Shown: positions 37,001 through 49,757 of the stretch, in pieces
Layout: each line of letters opens with the position of its first letter
How positions within the stretch are numbered: position 1 is the first letter of the stretch
Assembly: GCF_018691265.1 (NCBI RefSeq)
Contig: NW_024881276.1
Location: 868,001 to 932,000 of the forward strand
Reading direction: 5' to 3'
DNA: 64,000 nucleotides
From: Tyto alba
Taxonomy: Eukaryota; Chordata; Aves; Strigiformes; Tytonidae
The notes under the pieces: model-generated
Told to the model about the DNA's origin: nothing
The model's database searches: none
The model's input: the letters and a program-made list of their open reading frames with translations, nothing else
Made by a program: the position numbers and the translations under genes

Positions 37001-40000
37001 CCGCTACAGCGACTGCCTGCCAGGGCCGCGACCTCTCAGCGGCCCAGCTTTGACCCTAATGCACTGCAGTACCTTCAGAATGGGCTGTTAGAAGGATAAA
37101 TGAGTTTAATGAGTACTTCCATTCTGGGAGACTGTCCCTGCCAGTATATTCTGGGTTGTGTGGTTCATTTCTTAAACTGTAATATTCCCTAGGAAAAAGA
37201 AGGACAATTCTTGGCTGCAGCAGGGTGGGTACCAAAAGGTGGTTTTCCTAAATAATAAATTAGGTCAAGTCTTTAAATAAGTCATCTCCTTCGCCCTGGA
37301 TAAATATTTACTCCTTCAAAACTAATATTAGGTTTATGTGTCTCCCAACAACTTTGTTCTGTTCTGGTTCTCATTAGGAGTTCTGGAGTCAGCCACGACA
37401 GAAATCTACTTAGCTTCAGGGGAATAAAAAAAAAAAGAAACACCAAAAGAACAAAAAAGCACCCTTGGGCTTCGAGTTTTCAATAGAACCAGTCTGTGTT
37501 AACTCAGCAGCTGGGCACAACACACATTTTAAGGTAAGTTATTTCCCTAATAAAAATAACCACTGGAACAAACTAAACCCCAGAAACTCCAAATGGGACA
37601 ACCACTGGAAAACAGGAATTTGCATCCTCAGAAACAACCGATAATTTATTAGAAGTTGAATACTAGAGAGGCCTTGTCCTTCCAAAGCCCAGGGCTCCAG
37701 AAGGCTGGTGTGTCAAAGGCAGGGAGAGGAGCATTCCCAGGGCACAGGGCCCTGTCGCCTGGGCTCGGGACAGAGCCCAGAGAACGGGTGTCGAACTGTT
37801 AGAGAAGGGCAACAGGGATTAATTCAGAAGGAAGAGCTAAAGGGAGAGCTATTCCACATCAAGCAGTGAATCTTAAAGATGCTTGATGGCAGACAGATTG
37901 CCACTGTCAGAAGTTTTGGTTTCCAACAATTTTTGTTTCAAACTGTTGTTCCTGAATGATTTTAGAATTTCAAAGTGTTTCATTCAGAATGAAGAACAGC
38001 TTCACGGTTTTTAGTGATTAAACTGTAGGAAAAAAAAAAAGATCTTTTTGTGTCCATCAAAAAGCTTTTGGTTTAATTTTCAGTTTTTAAAATGATCTAA
38101 AGGTAAATCAAAGAGACATTCCTTTTCACCCACCTCTGCTTGGTTTTCTTGGTGTACAAAACAAAGCTGAGAGAGTGGCTCGATTGCTTCCACGAGAGCA
38201 AACATGAGAGGAAGAGAATGGCTGTTTAACCAGGAGGGAAGTCCTTGGAGAAGACCAAGCAGGTATAAACCTGTCCATGAAAAACTAAGGCCGGGAAGAC
38301 TGGGATTTCTAAGGACGAGGGGAAGGTACAGTAGGCAGGGACAGGCCCTGGGGAGCCAGCTGCACCTCGGCCACGCAGTAACAGAGTTCCTGCAAATCAA
38401 GACCCCGGCAGGATGGAGAACCCTACGCAGCCCTGTGCTCCCACTGGCAGGCAAGTTTCTGTCCCCACGAGCTCAGCAGGGCACTGACACCTACGGCTCT
38501 CCAGTGCATAAGCAAGGGTCCTTATTTTCAGCATGATGAGCACCAGCGATTTGAAAACGCACCAGCACACGGTCAGCTGAAGGAGCACACAGGAGCTTAT
38601 CATCAGGCATCGCCCAAATTCACAGCTCCCCCCTCTAAAGAAGGAAGGCTAACAACGACCAGAGGAATGGAAATTTGACCTTTTACCCTTGAATTTTAGG
38701 ACAAACAAGAGAATTTTCTAATTTCTGTATATTCTTTCTTAATATTGGCATCTGTAAGAGCAAAAAGGGCTGGTATCAGTAAGCCTTAGATGCAACAACA
38801 GCCAAGCAACAGCAACGAAACTCAGGCTAAATTCTCAGCAGCTTTTATGATAAATTTTGAACGTCGGGTCTCTTGTTCTGGACCAAGTACAAAGCTGTCC
38901 TTGTTTATCCTTTCTTCCATAGAGTGTGTGCTTAGCTGAAACAGAACAATCAGCTAGAGGAAACATTCCTGAAAAAAAATAAATGGGTTTCATTTTTTTA
39001 TTATTCAAAAAAGGGGAGAAAAACAAACACGAAATTTCAGTACACACCCGAGAGTTTTTTTCCAAGAACACTTGTATTTGTTATTAGATCAGTAAGTATG
39101 CTTTGCTGGCCACATCAAAGCTCTTTAATTTATCTGTGATCAATCTGGGGTAAGCTTGTAAGAAAACACCTTTTTATTTTTCCATCAGCTAAATACAGTA
39201 AGCAGGAAAAAAAATATCCTAGGCATCAAACTAATGAAATGATATATGATTTTGGTCTCTAGCAGCTCCTTAAAAGTGATTTTGGAGAACAAAGCGGTCT
39301 GCTTTAAAATTACGTACAATTAGAAATATTTGCCACTTTTTTTCCGTTCAGGAAAGTCCCAGTGCTTTAACCCAAACTCACTGAAGTCAGTGAGGTTTTT
39401 TGCAGTGATTTCTGTATGCTTTGGAACAGGTCTCTGGTATGTTCAGATTTCTGCCAAACAAAAGGCTCTGAACTAACCCCTATGCTCCTATGCTAGAATG
39501 GCTGGGAATGGGTTTGATTCTCACCGTGCTCAGAATATCTTGCAGTGTCTTTGACACTGCAAATTTCCCCCTGTATTAACAGCTGATTTGCATGAAAACG
39601 AAAGGCAAAATATAGTCCTTAGCAAGTACTGAAAACTGGGATACTGTGCTAAAGTAATAAAGCAACATGTAATCCATGGTCTGAAAATATGACAAATAGA
39701 TTAATTTTATTTACTCTAACTGTCCACATTACTTCTGATTCCTATATATTTACCATGCAAAAAGAGGGAACAAATTTTGCATCCGTTAGAAATAATGGGA
39801 CTTGTGCTATTTGGTCCAAGTAGAAGAAGATCCTAGATTCTTCTGATGCTATTCATAATTTGGGTTGTCAAGAATGGATTAACATTTAAATGAAGAGCTT
39901 TGATTTATAAACTTAGTAGTTACGGTACAACTATGTAAGAGGAAAATCTATCCAAATCTTGAATTATCCCTGTGAATGACACTGATAATACTGGGGTTCT

Positions 40001-43000
40001 ATACCATGGGTCAATTTAATTAATTAAGAAAGAGAAGGCTGAGAAATTTGTTAACAGCTACACAGGGCAAGGCTTTCTGAGAGAGGTGATCAGGCAAGGA
40101 AAGAACAAGATTCAATGGCTAAGAACTAAACCTAAACAAAGTTCAGATGGAAAATGATGTGCAAGTTTTTCATTGTACCATCGGGACAACTTCGAAAGGG
40201 ATGTGGGGGATTTGCATTCAGATGAAATCTTTAAGACAAGATTTTGTGCCTCGAACAGCAGCACAATGCAGAAATCTTTTAAAGAAGTTGCATCTGTGCC
40301 ATGAGGACAACGTAATTATCAGACAGCAATTATCCTGGTATCACTAACTGTAATCTGTTTTCCAGGGCCCAATGCCTTTACATTTTTTTAGGATTTGATC
40401 AAAGCATATGTTTTTGTACCTGGAGCACCCATCAATGCTAGCACCATTATGCTCCAGCACGGAGGTCCTGAAACTACATGTAAATGACCTTCTTATTCCT
40501 AGTGACAGACCAGACATAAGAAGCTGCTAATTTGTAGGAGAATTTCAATCAAAATTCAGATTCTTCACACCTTTTTTCTCCCCTTAATTGGGAAAGAAAT
40601 AGTGAAACTAGGCATTTGTGGATTGTGATTCTTAGAATTACTGGGATGCCTCTGCAATCTGAAAGATGACAGCAGCTTTCTTTTAAAACACCTGCCGTGT
40701 TATTACTGGAAATAGGGCTTTTCTACAGCAATTCACACCCTAATCACTTCCCATCTGAGGAATCTCTGACTATCACTGTTATTCCTCAAAAGTTGTAATG
40801 AGAATGAAGCACATTGTGAAAATAAAACTTTTACAGATTGTTGGAACAATTCCATTTTCTGTTTGTTTGCTTGGTGACTTTTTTTTTCCCTCAAGAGAAA
40901 GCAATTAAGTACTCTTGGGAGGAAAGAGGCTTTCCTCATCATCCTTACCTGCTGAGTAAGGATCTCTCTATTTGAGGCATGCTGCATAGCCCTCCTTAAA
41001 GAAAACAAGCACCTCAGCCCTTCTTGCAAGTCTGCTCAGGTTGTATTTATAGAACAAACTTACAGCTTCTCACCCTAAAGAAAGATGAAAAACCTCTTTT
41101 GTTCATCATTGTGCGGTGTGGAAAGAAACACTGGGGTGACAGCAATAAGTGTGATAACAGAATGACTGAGAACCTTTTTTTTTCTTTTTTTTTTGTTCAG
41201 CAGAGTGCACTAAATTAGATTTTGTCCACTTGCTGTATTTGTAATCTTCCAAAATTGAGCAAAAAGGTGCTGGGGCAACAACTCAGCTGAGATGGATCAA
41301 ACTAGCTGAGCTGGATAGGTTCAAATAAGCAAACTGTATCTCAGTCTTTGCAGTTTGAAACAGGCTTCAGCCCCGAACACTGGACAACAGAACATTGACC
41401 GTTTCACTTTACAAGACAGCAGAGATTTTTGAGGTTTGCCTTATTGTTTACGTGCAAGCGTTTTTCTAGTGAGGTACAGATCCAGCACTTTAAGCCTACT
41501 GACAATAAGCTTGTTTTTACCTTTCACAGAACCTATGCGTAATGCCTCCCGCATTTCCCGGGATTTGTAGATGCAGGTGGAAAACTACTGCTGGGTGCAT
41601 TTCAGGAGAAAATGTCCACGAGCACATTGGCAGACTGTCAGAGCTGGGGAAGGGAACAGACATCCACACTGCCGAGTCCCAGCACTCACTCCTACACCCG
41701 AACTGCTACAGTCCAAAGCTCTTCTACAGGCCTGGTAGCAAAGACATGCTTCACTTTTAAAGTTTAAATCTTGTACATGTGGCTCATTTTTTTGTGTGTC
41801 AGTAAACAACATGCATATTCTGTTCTGAAAAACAAAACGGCTCCTTCTTTTCCCATCTTATTTATAAACGTGTCCTCCTTTCTGCCCCCCGCCCCGCCCC
41901 GTGAAGAGCAAAACAGAAGGAGAAAACTGAAGACTTGGCAAGAGGCAAACAGATGTGCCACTATAACCAGAAGACTCTCGTGAAAGCCACACTGGATGTA
42001 AATTCTCCATTTCCATATTTATTCACAAAACAATATATCTCTATCAGCTCTTCGGCAATCTCTCTTTCCCTTCTACATAAATCAGAACACTTGTATGGCT
42101 TGAATTAGCCTAATGTTTACAAAATTATTATAGAGGTATAGAAGACAGCAGGAGCACTGGGCAGAGTCTTAGAAGGACGTGACGTTTTCAGACATTTCCC
42201 CATTTTATGGAGGATACCACTCTGCAGAGACGTCAATGCTACTGAAACTGGAAAAACATTTTAAATGCCTATATATCTGATAGGGGAACGCTTTCTGTAG
42301 CATCACTGAAGTCTTCACCAGAAAGACTTTAGCACTGACTATTTCTAAATGTATAAATTAATTACGGATGACTAGAAATAGCATTTTGGCATGCCAGTTT
42401 ACATAAGAAAACCTGATTGCTATTCGGGAAGTATAAGAAGATCTCCCACGACAATTTTTTTAAAGGATACTGTAAAGGGTTAACCTAACATTTTTTCTTT
42501 TGGCAGTAGATTTGAGTGGACTCAGATACGCCCGCAGCTTTTGCAAGCCTGTGTTTCCAGGGTGAGCGTGGTGGCAGAGGCAGACAGGCTCCATCCACCG
42601 GCACCGAGAGGCTGGCGTTAGCGGGCGCCCTTGGCACCAAGCGGGCACGGGGCCGGGGACCGCCTGGGGCTGCCCTTCGGGCTTGCTGCTGGGGTTGCTA
42701 GCTTCAGTCACACCTGACAGGAAAAGCAAAGCCTCTCCGCTGAGAAATGAAGCATGACAGTTGTTAGGAAAACAGCAGGTGCGCTAACAAAACTACAGGA
42801 GTTCTGACAAAATTGGGCCCATAGTGGCGCGTGGGATTTGGCGCTGATGAGCAGCTCAGAGATACACACCGCACGATGAGAAGAGCTGCTTCAGAGAGAG
42901 CACAGCCCCGGCTTGTACAAAGCAACAGAACAGCAGTAATTAGGCCCAAAAGTTCGTAACGTGTAGGCTAAAATTTATAACAAAGTTTGGTGTTCACAAC

Positions 43001-43532
43001 GAAGTCAAACAAGCAGGTGATGGATCTGTTAGTATGATTCAATTTTCCTATTATCAGTACAAAGGTAAAACACTTGCGTGTTAAGACCACCTTTACGCCC
43101 ATCCACATCCAACCTCCAGGTGAGACAAGGTTTTCGTTTCACCGTATTTCAGCCGCCCGTATGTGAGGGATCTCATGTGCTCTATTTGCCCAGACACCTC
43201 CAGAGCAGATGGAGAGCTCTTGTGGTGGGCAATTCTTTCCAGCAGAAAATGGATGGGACCAGCAGCTCTCTGGAGACGCCCCTCTTTCTGCTAAGGCTAG
43301 TGAGGTCTGAGACTTTGGTGCGACTGAATGCCTAATATCCAAATAGCTGAAGCCAAGCAAGACAAATCTCTTGCTGCTCTAGATGGTTTCAGAGAACACC
43401 AAACAACTTCAGCATTTTGAAGGCAGTCTGGCTGGTGGAATTAGAGGATAATTAATGGCTTACGCTCACCCTTTCTGGGAATCTCAGATTTCCCTCTGAT
43501 CAGATATTCATGTGGAAGTCATTCTGCTGCAC
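22087..43532. other. Long repeat-poor block of intron 1
   Basis: About 21 kb with no recognised exon or mobile element. It contains simple T- or A-rich tracts (for example near 23767, 25476 and 31110), a CAAC/CAAA-rich simple repeat (36304-36339), and GC- and CpG-richer patches at about 24590-25040, 36000-36300 and 42510-42720. Open frames such as 24385..25020 plus overlap these GC patches and have no recognisable domain. Confidence 0.5.
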
Positions 43533-43798
43533 AGAATCACGGAATAGTTTAGGCTGGAAGGGACCTTCAGAGATTATCTAGTCCAGCCCTCCCTGGAGCC
43601 AGGGGCAAGCACATTTTTCATTAGACCAGGGTGCTCCCAGCCCCATCCAACCTGGCCTTGAACCCTCCCAGGGAGGGGGCACCCACAGCTGCTCTGGGCA
43701 CCCGGGGCCAGCGCCTCACCCCCCGCACAGGGAAGGATTTCTTCTTAATGTGCAATCTAAATCTTTTAGTTTAAAACCCTTGCATAGTCCAGTCCTAA
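43533..43798 (-). mobile_element. CR1 LINE 3' fragment, minus strand
   Basis: Read on the plus strand it starts with the reverse complement of the CR1 tail (CAGAATCACGGAATAGTTTAG) and continues GGCTGGAAGGGACCTTCAGA, TCTAGTCCAGCCCTCCCTGG and CATCCAACCTGGCCTTGAA. It fades out after TTTTAGTTTAAAACC. It is the only recognised element in the window lying in the same orientation as ATP10A. Confidence 0.93.
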
Positions 43799-46700
43799 GG
43801 AAGGTAAATGAACAGAGAATTGAACTTAATGTTTCCCTTGCTTATCAGCATTTCCTCCCAACAAGTTTTCCAAAAAACACACACCCTGTTTTTAGTCTGA
43901 TGACGTAAGTGATCCTCATGCCTAGGTGTTTTCAGAACTCCTCATTACCTACAGTAAAAACCTGCGAGACTGTTGCACAAGAAAAGTTTCTCACTTTTCG
44001 AAATATTTTCGGCATAAACCTGCTGGAGACAGCTTCAGTATTACCCTTTTTTGCTTTGAAGTCTTTTTTTATTTGACCTTTGGAACAAATATTTCACAGG
44101 ATTATTTGTAGCTAAGGAACATGATAGAGAACTTGAAATATTCTCTCTTTCTGCCCATAATTTGTTACTGTACATACATTTTTATTCTGTGCTGTTCCTT
44201 TCCTTCTAAATTCTTCCACCTCTACCAGCTGGCAACTGTTATTGTGCAGTAACATTTTTTCAGTAAAGAGGCATTTCTGAAAGTGGCTATTTCTGCACAT
44301 GGCACCTCCAAATGTTTTGCTTTGTCTTAACTAAATGCCTACCTTTTTTCTGGGGTGCTTGACAACACTCTTTTAAAATCTTTTTTATTTCAGAGTTTCC
44401 CTGAGAACTGTGGGAGAAGTAGGGTAATTATAATCCATTTACCACAGTAGTGTTGGGACTGATCAGCTCCTTACAGATGGTAGATGCAGATTGCTTTGTA
44501 ACTGGGCCTGTACTTTTCCCATAATCTGTATGTCACACCATTTAAAGAGATTTTGAAATCAGATTACTAATAACCCAAAAACCCAAAGGAAAAAAAAAAT
44601 TAAAATCAAGCTTTTCCACATAAGATAGCTGCTTTGAAAATCCCTGAAATGAGAAAATCAAGGCACTGAACTCCCATTCAGTTTTCAGAGGAATCAAATC
44701 CCAGCAAAGACTTCTTTTAAAAGTCCCAGTTCAAACCTCAAGAAGCCTGTGAGATAAATCATGCTGTTCCCATTTCGTAGACTATGACTTTGACGCACAG
44801 AAAGGGTTACGCAGCTTGCTCAGGATCCCCCGAGGACCAGAGGGGAGATCTGAGTGTTTAAGGTTCAATGCTATCCTCCCTCCCCAAAGGCGTGAAGGCC
44901 TTTCAGCAATTCACCAAGACACCCGACCAAACACAAACAGGAAAAAGGGGGGAGGTGGGAGCCTTAACAGTGCTCTGGGTGAATGGGAAGGGTACAGCAA
45001 GCACATCGTCATTCACCAATGCCCTTAAAGACCTGACTTGGGAGGGTATAGCTTGCCTTGAGACTTTATCTTACAGGCGATGTCCCCATCTTGCTGCAGG
45101 GAGAGCTCACGTGCTCGTGAAGCAAAATGAGTCTGTCATGATATAGAAAAGTGTCCATCAAAAAAAAAAAAAAAGAAATCAAGGGCTGGACATAAATCAA
45201 AACCATCACGGAACCCTAGTGTACTCACAGGGCTCCAGGCCCACTTATAAGCACTAACAGTTAATTTTTCTGACATCAGAGGTCAGGTCCACATTCGTCT
45301 TTTGCCTTATTTTAATTTATCTCAACATTGGTCTTATCTTAAGTGGCCTTCTAATAATCAAATTTTGCCTATTTTTCTCCATCTGTCTCTCCCATAGCTG
45401 ACCTCTACAGTACTAACTAAAAACCCATTAGTTTGTCGATCTTGCAGATATAATGTTTTGTCCACATCAGCTTGTAAGAAGCACTCTTGTTCTGAAAACA
45501 TGCAAACAGAAAACAAACTCAAGAATGCTGATGCAAAAAGTAACTTGTTTTGGCAAGTTCAAGTAGTTTGTGTATGTGTATCTGCAAGGTGTTGGTAGTA
45601 AAGCTAATTTGTACTTTATCATAAATGTTGTAGAAGAATAACCAAAACACAAAACCCCCAAATAGCAGTGCTTGCCAAGTGGGAAAAAAAAAAACCAAAA
45701 CACATTGGTAGAAGAAAAATATTTACTTCCCAGCACCTAAAATTGTTATGGGCATTGCAGAACGTTTAGGCAAACGCCTTTTAAAAAGCCAGTAAATTGT
45801 TATTTTAATAACTTGAAACGGGAGACGGAGCCAGTGCTACTGATGCATGAATTCTGGCTCTGATCTTCCCCCTCCCAGCACGCTGAGCTAAGGACTGCTT
45901 GCACCACCTCTGCAGGCTCATGTCTCTGTCAACCACCAGCCCTCTCTCTGCCAGGAGAGTTCAAAGCCCAACTTCAGATGTAAAGCACCTCTCCTGGAAA
46001 TGTGAAACCGGGACCAAAAGTTCGAGCTGGCCAAAGCATAATCCCAAGTCATGGTGAAAAGACTGGATTTCCACTTTCTTGGCTATTGTGCATTGCCTGC
46101 TTTCAGCACCATGAAAACACTGTGGTTATTTTGGCCATCAATCTGCGGACAAGATGGAGAGAAAGGCCGACCTCTGCTTTTGTAATGGCTACCCACTCAG
46201 TGGCTGTTTGTTGTCTATTATTCAGAGGTTTCTTGGTAAACACCACGGCTATGCAAAATAGACAGCTGTCCCAGCACACAAACTGCTAACGTGCCAAGTG
46301 TGAAGTCACACCTTCTCTTGACAAGACAGCAAAACTGTCAGCCTGGCCCTTTTTTCCTTGTACCCACCCTGTTGTAAAAGCAAACTGACTGATGTTTACA
46401 AAATGCCCTCTGCTTCCTTACAGAGAAACAGCTATAACTCCACTCGTATACCTTTTAAGACTTACTAAGATCCCAATCATCTTTTTTAATACTTTCCCAG
46501 TCCAAGGACTGAACATCTGATGCTGCCATCTACAGCGGTAAACATGTTATCCTCAATATTTCTTCTTGATTAGAACGTGTATGCAAACCAGGCTCACAGA
46601 ATCCGCTGAGATGCAAAATAATCTTGGAACTCAAGCTGGAGACACTTGAACTAACTGCTGTTCAGCCAGCTTTCCTCTCAAAGCAGTACGGCCGGAACGA

Positions 46701-47940
46701 AGCATGACGCACCTCACGCAGACGAGCTAATAAGCTTTGCTGAACAGCTCGGAGACATGAATCTGAGTAACGCTGCGTTGGGCTCTGCCCACCCTGACAC
46801 GCCAGCCTGCCACACTGCCAACGCCGACCTCCTGGCCCGAGTTCCCTACGCAGACCACCAGGATCACCCGCAACGGCAGGGACAGACGCAGACAGACGTC
46901 AAGTATGAAAGCCAGTGAAGTTTAAGGCCGTGGAAGGTGACCCTGCCTGCCGTTCAGAGGGCATCAGGTCGACCAAAGGAAGGCCTGGCTTGCAAAAATG
47001 GTCTTATTTCAGAAAGCTAAGGGAAAACTCATGGCTCAAAGAGATTTATCCCGCTGACTTCGGGCAGGGCAAACATTACTCTGAAACATGAACTGCCTAT
47101 GCTGCTGTGGCACTGACAGGTTACTTTTTTGAAGCTTTGGAAAACTCGTAAGAATGTTGTGCTGCCTTCCTAAGAATTCAAAACCAGCTTTTCCACTTAA
47201 GCTGTCAGTAAAAATGGATTCAGATGGCGGAAATACGTTAGAAGGATAACAACTTGCAGTAGCACTTGTTTACATGGGCTTCACTTGAGTATCTTAAGCC
47301 TATATCCAGCTTGTTTAACTTGCTTTTCAACCCTGAATCATGAGTCTTCTGGTAATTTGATCTGTGTTGATGCAGTAAATCACACCTATTGTATACCCGT
47401 GTCTTAAAATAAAAAAGGTGTTTTGACAGGTTTCTATTTTTTTGCAATTTACTTCCTCATCCAAAGCTTCTCAGGACACACTGCTGCATTAACTGCCAGT
47501 AATGAGAATCACGGTCCACCATCCATTTGGTCACAGTTAAACTGAAATAACCCCCCCCCCAAAATTAAGTGTAGTCATGCAATCTGCATCTGCATTTACT
47601 GAACATTCTTACCGGCCTTTTTCAGTCTAAGGACAATGAATTAGAGCAGGGTGTAGGGTCCCAAACTCCCACCAGCTGTGCCCCATCCACAAACAAAAAA
47701 CTGTTAGTCATGTGGACTTGGCCGTGTTCAAGCCGACAAGCCCTGCTAAGAGACAGCACAGCAGTAATGGCCCATATTGCTTCCAGAGCAGCAACCACCT
47801 CTGCACGGTGCTCTGAAGGTGTTTAGAGACACCAGCTGGGCCAGCCCTGCTTCATGCTGAACATGTGCCATACAAACACACTTTTTACAGCTGAGAGTTT
47901 TAAGGACTGGCATTCGTACCAACTGTGTAGGAAGTCACAC

Positions 47941-47972
<32 letters not shown>

Positions 47973-49629
47973 CTCTTTTTCTGGGCTTTGCCTCTTGTTT
48001 GAGTTATACTTGGGCAAAAAGATGAACAGGCTAAGCTCTCTAAATACACTGGGTATTGTTTCTCACTGTGTGCTGCATACCACCTTAGAGCTCCTGCTAA
48101 ATATATACAGGTGTGTAGCACAGTAATAAATGGTACAGGGAACACTGACTGGGTACCCCTCCTTTGCAGATGATATTTTCATATTGTGTATGACCTCTGT
48201 GGAACAAACTGCTGTGGAATCTAACTGGAACTAATGAGTTACAAAAGCAGGTCAGAAAAGAGTTAGACATGGATGAAGAGACATCCCACGGTTGGACATC
48301 TGGATGTATATTCAGTAACTGGAAGAGTAAGAACTCTGCTCCCAAACGATCAGCAACCGTGTCAGCATCTAGTCTGAATACTGCTTGACTAGCTGAGGCA
48401 ATGCACCATTGCTCTTAACCACTCCTGTGCCTGTGGTTGTGCTTCTAAACTTTCTTCCAGTGGTCAAGAACATGCATCGTATTTGTCTTGCTTAAAACTT
48501 TTTGATAAAGTGCAGCACCATCAACTCAGGCATGCTTTCTGTAAATGGGGATAGTGGTTAAAAAATGAAACAAAAAAAAAACAAACACCCAAAAACCTTT
48601 CCAGAAGTTGCCAGATAGGACAGCTGAAGGGAATGTTATTACAACTAAGAGGCTGGATTCACCGCGCTAAACAGCTATTTCTAGTGATAAAGCATAAAGG
48701 TTAAACAACTGAGGACAAGATTGCCAGATGTAAAATGGAAAGTTTCCAATTTAGGAGCAGCAGAGGAAGAACATGAATTAATATGCAAGGAGCAAATTAG
48801 CATTATAAAAATCCTCCAAGCCAAACCAAATGCCATTGAAAATAAACTCAGGAACTCTCCTCCTCCTCTTCTGCTCCCTGCATTCCAAGGAGGATTGAAT
48901 TTAGAATAACCATGGGGAATTTTACAGAAATCTTACACTAAAATGCTGAACAAAGGCTTTAAAAGTTAGAGACACTGTATGTGCTTCAAAGACACTATTT
49001 CTGTCTTTACCATGCTAGATTCTTCTTCAGTACTTCTGTTTGAAAAAGAAACAAATGTTTTACAGTTAAGTTTTCTCGTGAGCTTTAGTGAGAATCTTTA
49101 GTGAGATTACTAATGATCAGACTGATTCTCTAACAATTCTGAAACTGGAGTAATAACTGATAATTTCTACCCGGCTTACTACCTGGAAGAAAAACCAAAC
49201 ACAAAAAACCCCTCCAAAATAAAAAAAAAAAAAAAAAACCAACACATCAACAACCAAACACTTGGCAAATACACAAAATCCACTGGTTGTGGGCTCTTCA
49301 TCTCAGACTATATTCCAGCGCCAGCTTTGTTAACTCCACGTATAGTGACACACTGTCAGGCTGGGGATCCTATGCTGCAATATTCTTTGGCAGATGGGTC
49401 TTAATGGTCTTACACATATTTTCCTGGCATGGGCTGGCAGATGTCCCACTCCAGGAAGAAAAGCTGTTTCACTGCTAATAAGTCAAGTTTATTATGTAAC
49501 ATGGTAGAACTTCAAAACCGGAGACCACTGTGGTATTCCTCAAACTGAAGGGGTATCATGGATTGTTCAGTTCATGACAAGGGTTGTTACAGACTTTAAA
49601 CTGGCCTCCTGGAAAATGGTTATTATTCC
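43799..49629. other. Intron 1 block with simple repeats
   Basis: Contains a 27-base A run (47943-47969), other A-rich tracts (about 45161, 48571, 49219) and no recognised gene or mobile element. Confidence 0.5.
47943..47969. repeat. Poly(A) tract, 27 bases
   Basis: Uninterrupted A27 with no recognisable retroelement before it. Probably a simple homopolymer; its length is likely to vary. Confidence 0.95.
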
Positions 49630-49757
49630 CCAACATCGGACACTTTTTCCAGGACAGGGTGCTGGGCCATCTTGTCTAGACTCTGCTTCTGCCAAGAACA
49701 GTTGGACCAGACGATTCTTGAGGTCCCTTCCAACCTGGTATCCTGTGATTCTATGAG
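49630..49757 (+). mobile_element. Short CR1 LINE 3' end
   Basis: Reads GGTGCTGGGCCATCTTGTCT, then TTGGACCAGACGATTCTTGA and GGTCCCTTCCAACCTGGTAT, and ends CCTGTGATTCTATGAG. The 3' end differs from that of the copies at 8206, 20340 and 22086 (which read CCCAACCCAAAC-like), so it belongs to another CR1 subfamily. The left boundary is uncertain. Confidence 0.85.
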
